Assembly (NCBI GenBank): GCA_963974055.1
Contig: CAXBCP010000010.1
Span: 1 to 64,000, forward strand
Source of the DNA: CAXBCP01 sp963974055
Lineage (GTDB): Bacteria > Pseudomonadota > Alphaproteobacteria > MPNO01 > UBA830
Length of the DNA stretch: 64,000 nucleotides
Reading direction: 5' to 3'
Every line of letters starts with the position of its first letter. Position 1 is the stretch's first letter. This document shows, piece after piece, positions 1-7,412 of this stretch. A program made the translations under genes and the position numbers. The notes beneath the pieces were generated by a model. That model was given only the letters and a program-made list of their open reading frames with translations. It had not been told where the DNA came from and did no database searches.

Positions 1-55
1 CCTCCGCCCGTTCGAGGCGGAGGCCTTTGCGCGGTCGCTGGTCGGGATCGACTAG
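1..55 (+). CDS. 3' end of an unidentified gene (partial)
   Basis: An open frame enters from the left edge and ends at TAG 53-55, leaving 17 C-terminal residues (LRPFEAEAFARSLVGID). The codons are GC-rich at third positions, as in the neighbouring genes, so this is probably the tail of a real gene. The fragment is too short to assign a family. A GC-rich hairpin at 83-106 lies shortly downstream and could end its transcript. Confidence 0.5.
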   Translation, partial: LRPFEAEAFARSLVGID

Positions 56-82
56 AAAATATTGTGAGTGTTTTATAATGAC

Positions 83-106
83 GGACCGGCGCCTAAGCGC
101 CGGTCC
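83..106. terminator. GC-rich hairpin between convergent genes
   Basis: A perfect 10-bp stem (GGACCGGCGC / GCGCCGGTCC) encloses a CTAA loop. It lies between the end of the plus-strand partial gene (stop at 55) and the end of the minus-strand small gene (stop at 113). AT-rich sequence flanks it on the left but neither side has a long T tract. A shared terminator is therefore plausible but not certain. Confidence 0.6.
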
Positions 107-112
107 GGGCAA

Positions 113-238
113 TTACTTGCCTTCCTTTGTGACTTTCATGCGTTCAGTCACGGTCGTGCTCGGGCTGCGTTTAACGGCAGCTTTCGTCACAAACCGCCCC
201 GATTTTGCACTTCGGTGCACGGTTTTTGTTGTGGCCAA
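113..238 (-). CDS. conserved 41-residue small basic protein, TTG start
   Basis: This short gene begins MATTKTVHRSAKSGRFVTKA and ends VTKEGK. From memory it matches a family of 40-70 residue alphaproteobacterial proteins built around the pattern TV-x-RS-A-x-SG-x-FVTK followed by P-x-TTVTE; their function is unknown to me. The start is taken as TTG at 236-238 because AGGGGG lies about eight bases upstream and the protein then begins like the family. A GTG two codons further upstream is too close to that ribosome-binding site. The gene runs into the hairpin at 83-106. A longer overlapping frame in the same stretch is a shadow. Confidence 0.65.
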   Translation of the reverse strand: MATTKTVHRSAKSGRFVTKAAVKRSPSTTVTERMKVTKEGK

Positions 239-365
239 ATTTAACACCCCCTTTCAAGGCTGTTATGGCCGCCGCTTGCATCCCGGAATCGATCATGTAA
301 TATCTGACCGTGGATAATATCCATTGCCTCAGAGCGGCGACCATGTTTGCCGAAATGAGGACCTT

Positions 366-390
366 AGCGCCGGGCTTCGACCCCGGCGCT
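366..390. terminator. perfect 9-bp hairpin
   Basis: The arms AGCGCCGGG (366-374) and CCCGGCGCT (382-390) are fully complementary around a 7-base loop. The sequence after it on the plus strand begins TTCGG, so there is only a weak U tract. It may be a terminator or a structured element; no adjacent gene clearly needs it. Confidence 0.35.
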
Positions 391-444
391 TTCGGTATGC
401 AACACAATGTTACCAAAAATTTGTCCGGTTGACGAATCCATCGT

Positions 445-453
445 TGTGGATAA
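445..453 (-). promoter_or_regulatory. DnaA box (TTATCCACA on the minus strand)
   Basis: TGTGGATAA is the reverse complement of the canonical DnaA box. A second copy with one mismatch (CGTGGATAA) lies at 309-317 in the same orientation. One perfect nine-mer can occur by chance. The AT-rich sequence just to its right and the parS site 8.4 kb away make it more interesting. Confidence 0.45.
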
Positions 454-646
454 CTCTGGATTCAAACCTTCTAACCAACTGATTTATTTGAATAAAAAAC
501 ATTGATTGAGACTAGGTTTTGGGATTCGGAATTCTCTGTGGGAATCCGATTCGTTTGGTCGTCGATAACGACGTCCGCTCGTTCGACGTGGAGGCGTTTA
601 CTCCCTCCCTGATCAGGATGGACAAACGCAGTTCATTGGAGCAGAT

Positions 647-668
647 GGTCCCGGCTTTCGCCGGAACC
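647..668. repeat. short palindromic repeat element
   Basis: GGTCCCGGC and GCCGGAACC form a 9-bp stem with one mismatch around a TTTC loop, ten bases past the end of the amidohydrolase gene (which reads leftward). A related element with the same CCGG-TTTTCG-CCGGAATGACG style lies at 13606-13633 between leuD and leuB. These look like members of a dispersed intergenic palindrome family common in alphaproteobacterial genomes. Confidence 0.45.
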
Positions 669-678
669 TCCACTTGCC

Positions 679-2271
679 TCACTCCCGGAACAGGTCGCGT
701 TCCACCTTGGCGGCGTCGAACAGGTAGTCGCGCGACGCTTCCAGTTCCGTGCGCAGTTTCGGAATGTCGGCGTCGAGCAGCCTGCCTTTCCATTTGCGCA
801 CCTTGCCGGCGACGATGACGGAATCGACATTGGACCGCTCCATCAGGGTCACGACCGCGCCGGTCACGTGGTTGAGTGGCGCGACGTTGATCGCCGTCGC
901 GTCGAGCAGGATGATGTCGGCTTCCTTGCCCGGGGTCAGCGTGCCGATTTTGGCGTCCAGCTTCAGGTCCTTCGCGCCCTGGACGGTGGCGAAGCGGATC
1001 AGGTCGCGGGTGGTCAGCAGCGCCGGCAGGTTTTCCTTCTTGGCGATCGCCATTTCGTTCACCAGCATGCGCTGCAGCGTCATCACGCTGCGCATCTGGG
1101 TGAAGAAATCGGCCGTCATCGTGCATTCGACATCGGTGCTCAGCGACGGCTCTATCCCGTGTTCCATCGCATTGAGGATCGGCGGCATGCCGTGGCGCAT
1201 CGTCATTTCGATCGGGCCTGCCACCGATACCCCGGCGCCGGCGTCCCTGACCGCTTTCCAGGCGTCGTCGGGCATTGCGGACATGTGGATGAACAGGTTG
1301 TCGGGGCCGAGCTTTTTCTCCGCGACCAGCTTCATGAAGGTCTTCGACATGCCGAGCGAGCCGACGATGTGAGCGGCGACCGGAATGCCCAGCTCGCGGC
1401 CGATGGTCCAGGCCGCGTCGTAGTTCGGCCGGTAGATTTCACCGCCCATGATCATGGTGACAAGCTGGTCGTCGGACGAAAAATACTGCGTTTTGATGCG
1501 CTTTGCGTCGCCCGGATATTTCGCCTTCGGTCCGTCGCCTTCGAAATAACCGAACGCGGCGCGGCGGCCGGAATCCGCGATGCCCTTGATGGCGGCGTCC
1601 GAATGTTCCGGCGAATGGTGAATCTGCGATATGTCGTGCACCGTCGTTACCCCGGCGTCGAGCTGGCTGAGCGAGCCGAACAGTTCGTTGATATAGACGT
1701 CCTGCGGCCGGTACACCCCGGCGAACTTGCCGAGAATGAAATCGAAATAATTGATCGCGCCGTGGGGCTTGCCGTCATTGAACAGAAGCCCGTCGGCCAG
1801 GGAACTGCGGAGCGCGGTTTCGAACTGGTGGTGATGGGTGTCGATAAAGCCGGGCATGACGATCATGCCGTCGGCCTCGATCACGTCGGCGCCGCCGGCG
1901 TCGATATCGGGGCCGACCGCGACGATCTTTTTGCCGTCGACCAGCACGTCGCCGACGGCGAAATCGCCGACGTCCGAATCCATGCTGAGCACCGCGCCGC
2001 CTTTGATGACGTAGCGCCGCCCGGTCGTGCCGGTGGCGGCCGGGGCCGCGGTCTGCATTGCGGTCTGGGCCGTGGCGGTGGGCGCATGCAGCAGTCCCGC
2101 CGCTGCGCCGACACTGGCGGCGCCGGCGATGCCGGCGGTTTTCAGAAAGTCGCGCCGCGATGCGCCTGTGGCTTCCGTCGCCGGTTTATCCGTTTGGCGG
2201 TTCGCCGATTGATCTGCGGAATGATCCGCCGAATGATCCTGCGGTTGTCCCTGATCGCATAATTTGCACAT
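679..2271 (-). CDS. Tat-exported metal-dependent amidohydrolase
   Basis: A 530-residue amidohydrolase-superfamily protein of the cytosine deaminase / triazine hydrolase type. The N-terminus carries a twin-arginine motif (SRRDFLK, residues 38-44) followed by an Ala/Gly-rich hydrophobic stretch, so it is probably exported folded to the periplasm. A beta-sandwich segment (about 86-135) leads into the metal-binding GFIDTHHHQF (141-150). Later landmarks are AAHIVGS and the LSTDVE segment expected to supply the remaining metal ligands. The very N-terminal MCKLCDQG supplies two cysteines that could bind metal. The start has GAGGAAA upstream. The substrate cannot be read from sequence. It is the most downstream gene of a minus-strand group with the DOPA-dioxygenase-like and CoA-ligase-like genes. 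Confidence 0.85.
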   Translation of the reverse strand: MCKLCDQGQPQDHSADHSADQSANRQTDKPATEATGASRRDFLKTAGIAGAASVGAAAGLLHAPTATAQTAMQTAAPAATGTTGRRYVIKGGAVLSMDSDVGDFAVGDVLVDGKKIVAVGPDIDAGGADVIEADGMIVMPGFIDTHHHQFETALRSSLADGLLFNDGKPHGAINYFDFILGKFAGVYRPQDVYINELFGSLSQLDAGVTTVHDISQIHHSPEHSDAAIKGIADSGRRAAFGYFEGDGPKAKYPGDAKRIKTQYFSSDDQLVTMIMGGEIYRPNYDAAWTIGRELGIPVAAHIVGSLGMSKTFMKLVAEKKLGPDNLFIHMSAMPDDAWKAVRDAGAGVSVAGPIEMTMRHGMPPILNAMEHGIEPSLSTDVECTMTADFFTQMRSVMTLQRMLVNEMAIAKKENLPALLTTRDLIRFATVQGAKDLKLDAKIGTLTPGKEADIILLDATAINVAPLNHVTGAVVTLMERSNVDSVIVAGKVRKWKGRLLDADIPKLRTELEASRDYLFDAAKVERDLFRE

Positions 2272-2401
2272 GGCCTGTTTCCTCTTCCGTTGGGAGAAAT
2301 TCAGTTCTCCTCCCTTGTTTCCGGACTCTAACTATAATCCGGTCGGGGGCGGGAAAAACAGCGGCTGTTATGTGTCGTTTTGTATCGCGACCGGCGGGCG
2401 G

Positions 2402-2803
2402 TCAGGCCTGGCGGCCGCCCCGGCGCAGGAAGTCGAGCCGCAGGTCCAGTTTTTCGCCCATCCAGAACGGGTACCAGGCGTGATCGCGGAACGAATCCTC
2501 GGCGTCGGGATGGACCAGGATCGTCAGGTTGTCGCGGTTATACATCAGCCACGGCACGATTTCCGGCATCAGTTCGGGGTCGAACTCGATCTGATACATC
2601 GCCTGCGGATGCGGCCCGACGGCGGTGTCGCGGAACCGGCCCATGCGCACCTTGCCCGGCCATTTATGCCAGGCCTTTTCGCGCAGCCGCGCCGCCTTTT
2701 CGCGCACGGCGTCGTCGTCGCCGTAATAGATATGGGCGTGATAGTAGTTGATCTTGGTCTCGTCGCCGTTCCGATAAATCTCGTCTGCTCGCAACTCGGT
2801 CAT
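2402..2803 (-). CDS. DOPA 4,5-dioxygenase family protein
   Basis: The 133-residue product matches the small DOPA 4,5-dioxygenase family, which includes fungal and plant betalain-type extradiol cleavage enzymes and many uncharacterised bacterial members. Visible landmarks are YHAHIYY (residues 21-27, two candidate Fe ligands H22 and H24), FDPELMPEIVPWLMYNRDNLTILVHP, and a C-terminal HAWYPFWMGEKLDL. Length is normal for the family. It lies 40 bases downstream of the CoA-ligase-like gene on the same strand and 130 bases upstream of the amidohydrolase gene, so the three may be co-transcribed. Activity on a catechol is known for some homologues and is only inferred here. Confidence 0.8.
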   Translation of the reverse strand: MTELRADEIYRNGDETKINYYHAHIYYGDDDAVREKAARLREKAWHKWPGKVRMGRFRDTAVGPHPQAMYQIEFDPELMPEIVPWLMYNRDNLTILVHPDAEDSFRDHAWYPFWMGEKLDLRLDFLRRGGRQA

Positions 2804-2843
2804 TGGGCTGTCCCGCTATTTGGGTCTGTGTCGTCAGGATACA

Positions 2844-4259
2844 TCACACCCGCTCGTCGCGCACGCGTTTCGCTTTGAACTCGGTTTTCGGCAGTGTCCC
2901 GGGGGTCAGCACCTCGACGGCCGCCCGTACTTCGCAACGCGTACGGATCTCGTCCGCCACGGCGTCTGCGACGGCGGTGCCGCTTTCGTGTTCGACGCGG
3001 ATATCCATCACCGGCAGGCCGCCGGCGTCGGTGGTCAGCACGATTTCGAATTCGTCGCCGATGCCGTCGATGGCGCGTACCGCCTGTTCGATCTGACTCG
3101 GGAAGAACTTGATACCGCGCAGGTTGATCAGGTCGTCGGCGCGCCCGGTGAACGATCCCATGGCGCGCACGTGGTTGCGGCCGCAGGCGCAGGTGTCGCG
3201 GTTATAGGTGGTGTAATCGCCGACAAGGAACCGCAGCTGTGGCGAGCTTTCGGAATTGAGCGACGTGCACACGGTCAGGCCGCGCTCGCCGTCGGGCACG
3301 GTTTCCATCGTATCGGGATCGACCAGTTCCCATATCTGGATGTCTTCCGACAGATGGGTAAAGACCGGGTCGGACGTCCCCGAATGCGCGCAGGTAAAGC
3401 CGCCGGCATGGGGCGATACCTCGGTGCAACCATAGAATTCTGCCAGCCGGGCGCCCCACAGATTCTCGATTCGCTCGCGGGTGCGGTCGATGCCCATGGC
3501 AGGCTCGCCGCCGACAAAGATGGTTTTCACCGTGCTTTTTGCGGGATCGAGCCCCATGTCCTGCATCACCCTCCCTAAGTGCAACGCATAGGACGGTGTA
3601 CAGGCGATCACGGTCGGTTTGAAGCGATCGACGATCCCGGCGCGGGCGCGTGCATCCATGCCGCCGCCGGGAATGACCGCGAGGCCGAGACGGTCGGCGG
3701 CGACGGTGGCCCCCCACACGAAGACATGCGGTCCGAAACCCGAAATCGGCAGCATCACGTCGCCGGGGCGGATATTCATTGCCCACATGGCACGGGCGTT
3801 GGACCATTCCCAGTATTCCCGGTCGACATGGGTATAGCGGAACACCCGCGGCACCCCGGTCGAGCCCGAGGACGAAAACAGCATCCAGCCGCGCTGGCGC
3901 CAGGCATCGTCGTCGATGGTGGTATAGGTGCCGTAGGGCGGGTTTGCCGCAGCGTCTTCCATCATTTCCGACTTGTCGAGAACCGGCCATTTCGGCAGGT
4001 CGTCGGTGCTCGCGATATCGGTCGGGGCCAGTCCCAGCCGGTCGAACCGCGCCCGGTAGAACGGGCTGTTCTCGTACAGAAACGGCGTGACGACGCTGAG
4101 CTTGTCGTTCTGGATGGCGGTCAGTTGATCGCGCGATGCGGTATCGAGTTTCGGCGACCAGTAATCGTCACTGCCGGGCCCGTCGAAATCGTGGCGGTGT
4201 TTGTGCAATATCTCGAGCCAGGCAGTGCGGGTCTGTTCGGCGCGATTGCGTCCGGCCAT
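2844..4259 (-). CDS. phenylacetate-CoA ligase (PaaK) family AMP-forming enzyme
   Basis: A 471-residue member of the PaaK-type branch of adenylate-forming enzymes, normal length being 430-480. The phosphate-binding loop SSSGSTGVPRVF is at 129-140. The adenylation core follows (YGCTEVSPHAGG), and the C-terminal domain has GRADDLINLRGIKFFPSQIE, a typical PaaK-like hinge. The expected reaction is activation of a carboxylic (often aromatic) acid to its acyl-AMP and then CoA thioester. No adjacent phenylacetate-degradation genes are present, so the substrate is probably something else. It is the first gene of the minus-strand group and is divergent from the MetE-like gene across 150 bases. Confidence 0.85.
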   Translation of the reverse strand: MAGRNRAEQTRTAWLEILHKHRHDFDGPGSDDYWSPKLDTASRDQLTAIQNDKLSVVTPFLYENSPFYRARFDRLGLAPTDIASTDDLPKWPVLDKSEMMEDAAANPPYGTYTTIDDDAWRQRGWMLFSSSGSTGVPRVFRYTHVDREYWEWSNARAMWAMNIRPGDVMLPISGFGPHVFVWGATVAADRLGLAVIPGGGMDARARAGIVDRFKPTVIACTPSYALHLGRVMQDMGLDPAKSTVKTIFVGGEPAMGIDRTRERIENLWGARLAEFYGCTEVSPHAGGFTCAHSGTSDPVFTHLSEDIQIWELVDPDTMETVPDGERGLTVCTSLNSESSPQLRFLVGDYTTYNRDTCACGRNHVRAMGSFTGRADDLINLRGIKFFPSQIEQAVRAIDGIGDEFEIVLTTDAGGLPVMDIRVEHESGTAVADAVADEIRTRCEVRAAVEVLTPGTLPKTEFKAKRVRDERV

Positions 4260-4409
4260 TTAATCGTCCTCCCATTTGCCGCCGCAGTTTTGCGCAGCCT
4301 CGTGGGAACCGCAAGCCTGGGTAGCGCCCGTCTCGAAGGATACTCCCTGGGCTTGCAGCACTTCCGCCAAGCGCCTAGTTTTCGGCAAAACGGAATTCGG
4401 GAGCCAGTA

Positions 4410-5522
4410 ATGTCCGCCAAACAAACCCCGCCTTTTCGCGCCGAACATATCGGCAGTCTGCTGCGCCCGCGGTCGATCCCGGATGCGTTCCGCGCGCTTC
4501 GGGCCGGGGATATCGACGATGCCGAATTCAACCGCGTCCGCGAGGCCGCAATCCGCGACGTCGTGAAACTCCAGGAAGATGCCGGGTTGCAATTCGTCAC
4601 AGACGGCGAGTTCCGGCGTACCACCTATATTTCCCATTTTGTTGAAAGCTGCGACGGGTTGGATTTTCGCCCCTCGTCTTTCCGGTTCTACGACACGGAC
4701 GGCAAGGATCATGAATTCATGGCGCCGCGATGCGTCGGCAAGGTGAAACGGACGCAGGCATTGTCGGCGATTGAGTTCGAGTTTCTCAAGACCGTGACCG
4801 ACAAGACCGTCAAGTCGACCTACGCGTCGCCCGCGACCATGCATTTCCTCGGCGGCGCACCCGATCCCGATCCGGAATTCTACTCCGATGACGATGCGCT
4901 GTTTGCCGATATTGCCGCCGCTTATGACGAAGACATCGCCGATATAGCAGGGCGTGGCGCGCGCTACGTCACGCTGGATGACGTACCGTTCCCGATGCTG
5001 TGCGACCCGATGATCCGGGGCCAGGTCGAAAAACAAGGCAAGGACCCCGAACGCCTGCTCGACCAGTATATCGAACTGACTAATGCCAGCTTCGCCAGCG
5101 CCCCGTCGGACATGACCGTCGGGCTGCACATGTGCCGCGGCAACCTGAAGGGCACGTGGCTGTCCGAAGGCAGCTACCAGGCGATTTCCGAAAAGCTGTT
5201 CAACAAACTGAACGTCGACGTGTTCTTCATGGAATATGACACCGAGCGCGCGGGCGGGTTCGAGCCGCTCGCCGCCATGCCCGACGACAAGATGGTCGTA
5301 CTCGGCCTGGTGTCATCAAAAGTGCCGGAACTGGAATCCAGGGACATGCTGAAAGCGCGGATCGAAGAGGCGGCGAAATACGTCGATCTCGACCGGCTCG
5401 CCATCAGTCCGCAATGCGGCTTTTCGTCGGCCATCGTCGGCAACCCGGTTACGGTCGGGGACGAGGTCGCCAAGCTGAAGCTGGTGGTCGAGGTCGCCGA
5501 GGAGGTCTGGGGCAGCGCTTGA
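4410..5522 (+). CDS. MetE-like zinc-dependent methyltransferase (single catalytic domain)
   Basis: The 370-residue protein resembles the C-terminal catalytic barrel of cobalamin-independent methionine synthase. Zinc-ligand candidates H240 and C242 (GLHMCRGN) and C336 (ISPQCGF) are present, as is the family N-terminus RAEHIGSLLRP. The N-terminal half of full MetE is absent, as in epoxyalkane:CoM transferase and related stand-alone enzymes. It probably transfers a methyl or alkyl group to or from a zinc-bound thiolate; donor and acceptor are unknown. The ATG at 4410 was chosen because GGGAG precedes it and the family starts there; the frame stays open upstream but runs antisense through the ligase gene. 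Confidence 0.8.
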   Translation: MSAKQTPPFRAEHIGSLLRPRSIPDAFRALRAGDIDDAEFNRVREAAIRDVVKLQEDAGLQFVTDGEFRRTTYISHFVESCDGLDFRPSSFRFYDTDGKDHEFMAPRCVGKVKRTQALSAIEFEFLKTVTDKTVKSTYASPATMHFLGGAPDPDPEFYSDDDALFADIAAAYDEDIADIAGRGARYVTLDDVPFPMLCDPMIRGQVEKQGKDPERLLDQYIELTNASFASAPSDMTVGLHMCRGNLKGTWLSEGSYQAISEKLFNKLNVDVFFMEYDTERAGGFEPLAAMPDDKMVVLGLVSSKVPELESRDMLKARIEEAAKYVDLDRLAISPQCGFSSAIVGNPVTVGDEVAKLKLVVEVAEEVWGSA

Positions 5523-5586
5523 GGCGGCGTTGCCTCTCCTGTTGCAGAGGTCTTGAATTAATCCGATCGCAACCGAAAGAAATCGG

Positions 5587-5890
5587 GATGGTCCCACGCC
5601 AGTAAATGGATTCGAAGCCTTCGATGGCGACGGGCGTGTGCTCGAAATCGAAGACGAGATCGCGTCCTGTTTCCGGTGACGATGCCGCCGTCGCAGACCT
5701 GACCTCGGCAATACCTGTGGCGACGAATTCTTATGGCCGGTCTTCGAAGCCGCGGAAAAGCAAGACATGCCGCCTGCCATGGCTGAAGATCGCGTTCCTC
5801 GAAGGCGGCGCGCCCTGGGTGCCGTTCATGACGGACCGCATGGATCACGCGTACGATTCCGTATTCGGCGCGAAGTGCCGGCGCTGCCGT
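5587..5890 (+). pseudogene. remnant of an amidohydrolase_2 family gene
   Basis: Three short pieces of an amidohydrolase_2 / ACMSD-like protein lie in order on the plus strand. Piece one, 5611-5676, reads FDGDGRVLEIEDEI and runs into a TGA. Piece two, in the same frame at 5722-5778, reads DEFLWPVFEAAEKQDMP. Piece three, shifted by one frame at 5774-5875, reads LPWLKIAFLEGGAPWVPF and then TDRMDHAY. Intact relatives have about 80-100 residues between the last two motifs and total 350-400 residues, so most of the gene is deleted. There is no intact start. Family assignment is by memory of the LKIAFLEGG-x-WVPF signature. Confidence 0.6.
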
Positions 5891-5896
5891 CCTGAA

Positions 5897-6118
5897 TTAC
5901 CGGTAGTGACCGTTTCGGGAAGAGTCCCGGGGGACATTCCATGGGGCTGCCGGCGGCGTGTCCGCGCGCGCCGCGGGGGCGGTTTGTTCAATCGTCACGA
6001 CACCGGACGACTGCATTTCCTTGCCGCGGCTGACGCCGGCGATGGCGGCTGCGCTGAACAGGGCGACTACCCCGAGGGCGATCGCGGTGAGTTTCGAACT
6101 CGTGCGCGTGAATTTCAT
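5897..6118 (-). CDS. small exported protein of unknown function
   Basis: The 73-residue product has a basic start (MKFTRTSSK), a hydrophobic segment at about 10-29 (AIALGVVALFSAAAIAG) and a polar, Pro/Ala-rich remainder. It could be secreted or anchored by an uncleaved segment. AGGAG is placed seven bases before the ATG, which supports translation. I do not recognise a family. The 3' end abuts the amidohydrolase relic. A CRP-like palindrome at 6219-6234 lies about 100 bases upstream and may control it. Confidence 0.55.
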   Translation of the reverse strand: MKFTRTSSKLTAIALGVVALFSAAAIAGVSRGKEMQSSGVVTIEQTAPAARADTPPAAPWNVPRDSSRNGHYR

Positions 6119-6218
6119 TTTCGGTCTCCTGGTCAGCCGGTGCGGAATGTCCGGTTCTGCTTCGCTCTGTATATGGGCAGCGAATGTGTCAGGCTGAAGA
6201 CCGATTAAGGGCGAATTA

Positions 6219-6234
6219 TGTGACCCGGGTCACA
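6219..6234. promoter_or_regulatory. CRP-type palindrome TGTGACCCGGGTCACA
   Basis: This is a perfect 16-bp palindrome of the form TGTGA-N6-TCACA, the consensus architecture for CRP/FNR-family regulators. It lies about 100 bases upstream of the small exported protein gene (minus strand) and downstream of the phosphatase-like gene, so it most likely serves the small gene. Which regulator binds cannot be told from the site alone. Confidence 0.5.
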
Positions 6235-6340
6235 ATCGGGGCGAAATGCCGTCCCCTGCCGGGCCGGCGTCCGGGATCCGGCACGATATGGCGCCGAATT
6301 GGCGAAATGCGACGCATTGGCCGCAGTCAGGCGCTATGTG

Positions 6341-7153
6341 TCAGACGCTCAGTTTTTCGATTTCGGCTGATCCCGGCACGATTGCCGCCGCGATGAGGTC
6401 GCCGCCGAAGCCGCACCCGCCGTCGAGGCTGAGGGTGAAACCGGTTTCGACAAGGCCCCTGTGTTCCGGGTCGAGACCGCGCACCACGCGCTCGGCGCCG
6501 AAAAACGTATCGGTCATGGCGTCGAACCCGGCCGTGTTCCACCACAGCCCGTCGCCCTGGGCATCGAGCGGCCGCGCCGGGTCGAGCCCCGCATGGACGA
6601 AAACCAGCGCGCCGTCGGCGGTATAGGCGGCGTGTTTCAGCGACGACAGGAAATCGCGGTGGCCCGGGGCGGCATTGAGCCCGGCGCGCAGGTCCTGCGT
6701 CCAGCGGGTCACGGCGACCGCGCCCTGGGCCGTTGCGACCTCGCCGTCCCGGGCGTTGCCGCCATAGGCCGCGATCGACGCCCCCGCGCCCTGGTCGACC
6801 ATCCAGCGCAGCACGTCGCGCGGGTTTACCGCGAATTGCAGTTCCAGCAGCTTGTGCAGCATTTCTTCCTGGCGGCCGCGCAGGATGGCGTAGTCGCCGA
6901 CGCAGTTGCCCGGGATCGCCAGGAAATCGCGCCGGAAGCGCAATACTTCGTCGACCGTTTCGCGCACCTTTTCGCCGCGCCCGATAACGTTGCCGAGATA
7001 GACCAGCTTGTCGCCCGGTTGCAGTTCCGGGGCAAGGAGATCGTGCAGGGCGCTTAATCTGTCCGCTTCGCCGCGCACCGCACCGATCGCCCAGACGCGG
7101 CAGGGGGTTGAAAACCGGGCGATGGGGCCGATATTTGCAGTTGGCGGGGGCAT
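6341..7153 (-). CDS. metallophosphoesterase-fold protein with degenerate active site
   Basis: The 270-residue protein has the layout of a Ser/Thr phosphatase (PPP-type) but its metal-binding motifs are altered. The GDxHG motif reads GAVRG, GDxxDRG reads GNVIGRG, and GNHE reads GNCVGD. Later segments keep the fold (FVHAGLDPARPL; the C-terminal LDGGCGFGG). From memory, related Rhodospirillales proteins share the GNxxGRG variant, so this is a divergent family rather than a recent mutation. It may be non-catalytic or use different ligands. The start at 7153 (MPPPTAN) was preferred over upstream in-frame ATGs because GGAG precedes it. It is divergent from ffh. Confidence 0.7.
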   Translation of the reverse strand: MPPPTANIGPIARFSTPCRVWAIGAVRGEADRLSALHDLLAPELQPGDKLVYLGNVIGRGEKVRETVDEVLRFRRDFLAIPGNCVGDYAILRGRQEEMLHKLLELQFAVNPRDVLRWMVDQGAGASIAAYGGNARDGEVATAQGAVAVTRWTQDLRAGLNAAPGHRDFLSSLKHAAYTADGALVFVHAGLDPARPLDAQGDGLWWNTAGFDAMTDTFFGAERVVRGLDPEHRGLVETGFTLSLDGGCGFGGDLIAAAIVPGSAEIEKLSV

Positions 7154-7361
7154 GGTACTCTCCATCGGCCGACCATAGTGGAAAGCCCGCGAATCGGTGG
7201 CGGAATTGCTTGACCTTGCCGCCAATCCCCCCTAGTTTCCGCCCCGCCCAAGACAGAATCAGTCTACCAACGCTTACGGGTGTCCGTCAGTCCGCGCAGA
7301 TGCGCTCACTGGCGCTTTTTGCGTTGGGCGATTTTCGGGATCGGGCGGGTTTGAGATGTGG

Positions 7362-7388
7362 ATTGTTTGTACACAATTGTTTGTACAC
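7362..7388. repeat. tandem 13-bp direct repeat upstream of ffh
   Basis: ATTGTTTGTACAC occurs at 7362-7374 and again at 7376-7388 (period 14), ending 24 bases before the ffh start codon. Each copy contains the palindrome TGTACA. The position and the AT-richness against the local background suggest an operator or part of the ffh promoter. Confidence 0.4.
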
Positions 7389-7412
7389 CAATGAACGGGA
7401 TGCATTAGGCAT

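Larger units (their letters stand above)
239..646. other. non-coding interval with DnaA-box-like sites
   Basis: No convincing gene is seen between the small protein gene and the end of the amidohydrolase gene. The interval contains one perfect DnaA box (445-453), one box with a single mismatch (309-317), a hairpin at 366-390, and an AT-rich patch around 480-515. Open frames here have codon use unlike the neighbours and look accidental. Confidence 0.5.

Noticed and set aside
27..317. 96-codon plus-strand frame at the left edge
   Set aside because: It runs antisense through the small conserved gene and across the terminator hairpin.
868..2262. Long plus-strand frame opposite the amidohydrolase gene (464 codons)
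   Set aside because: Antisense shadow of a well-supported gene; composition reflects the opposite-strand codons.
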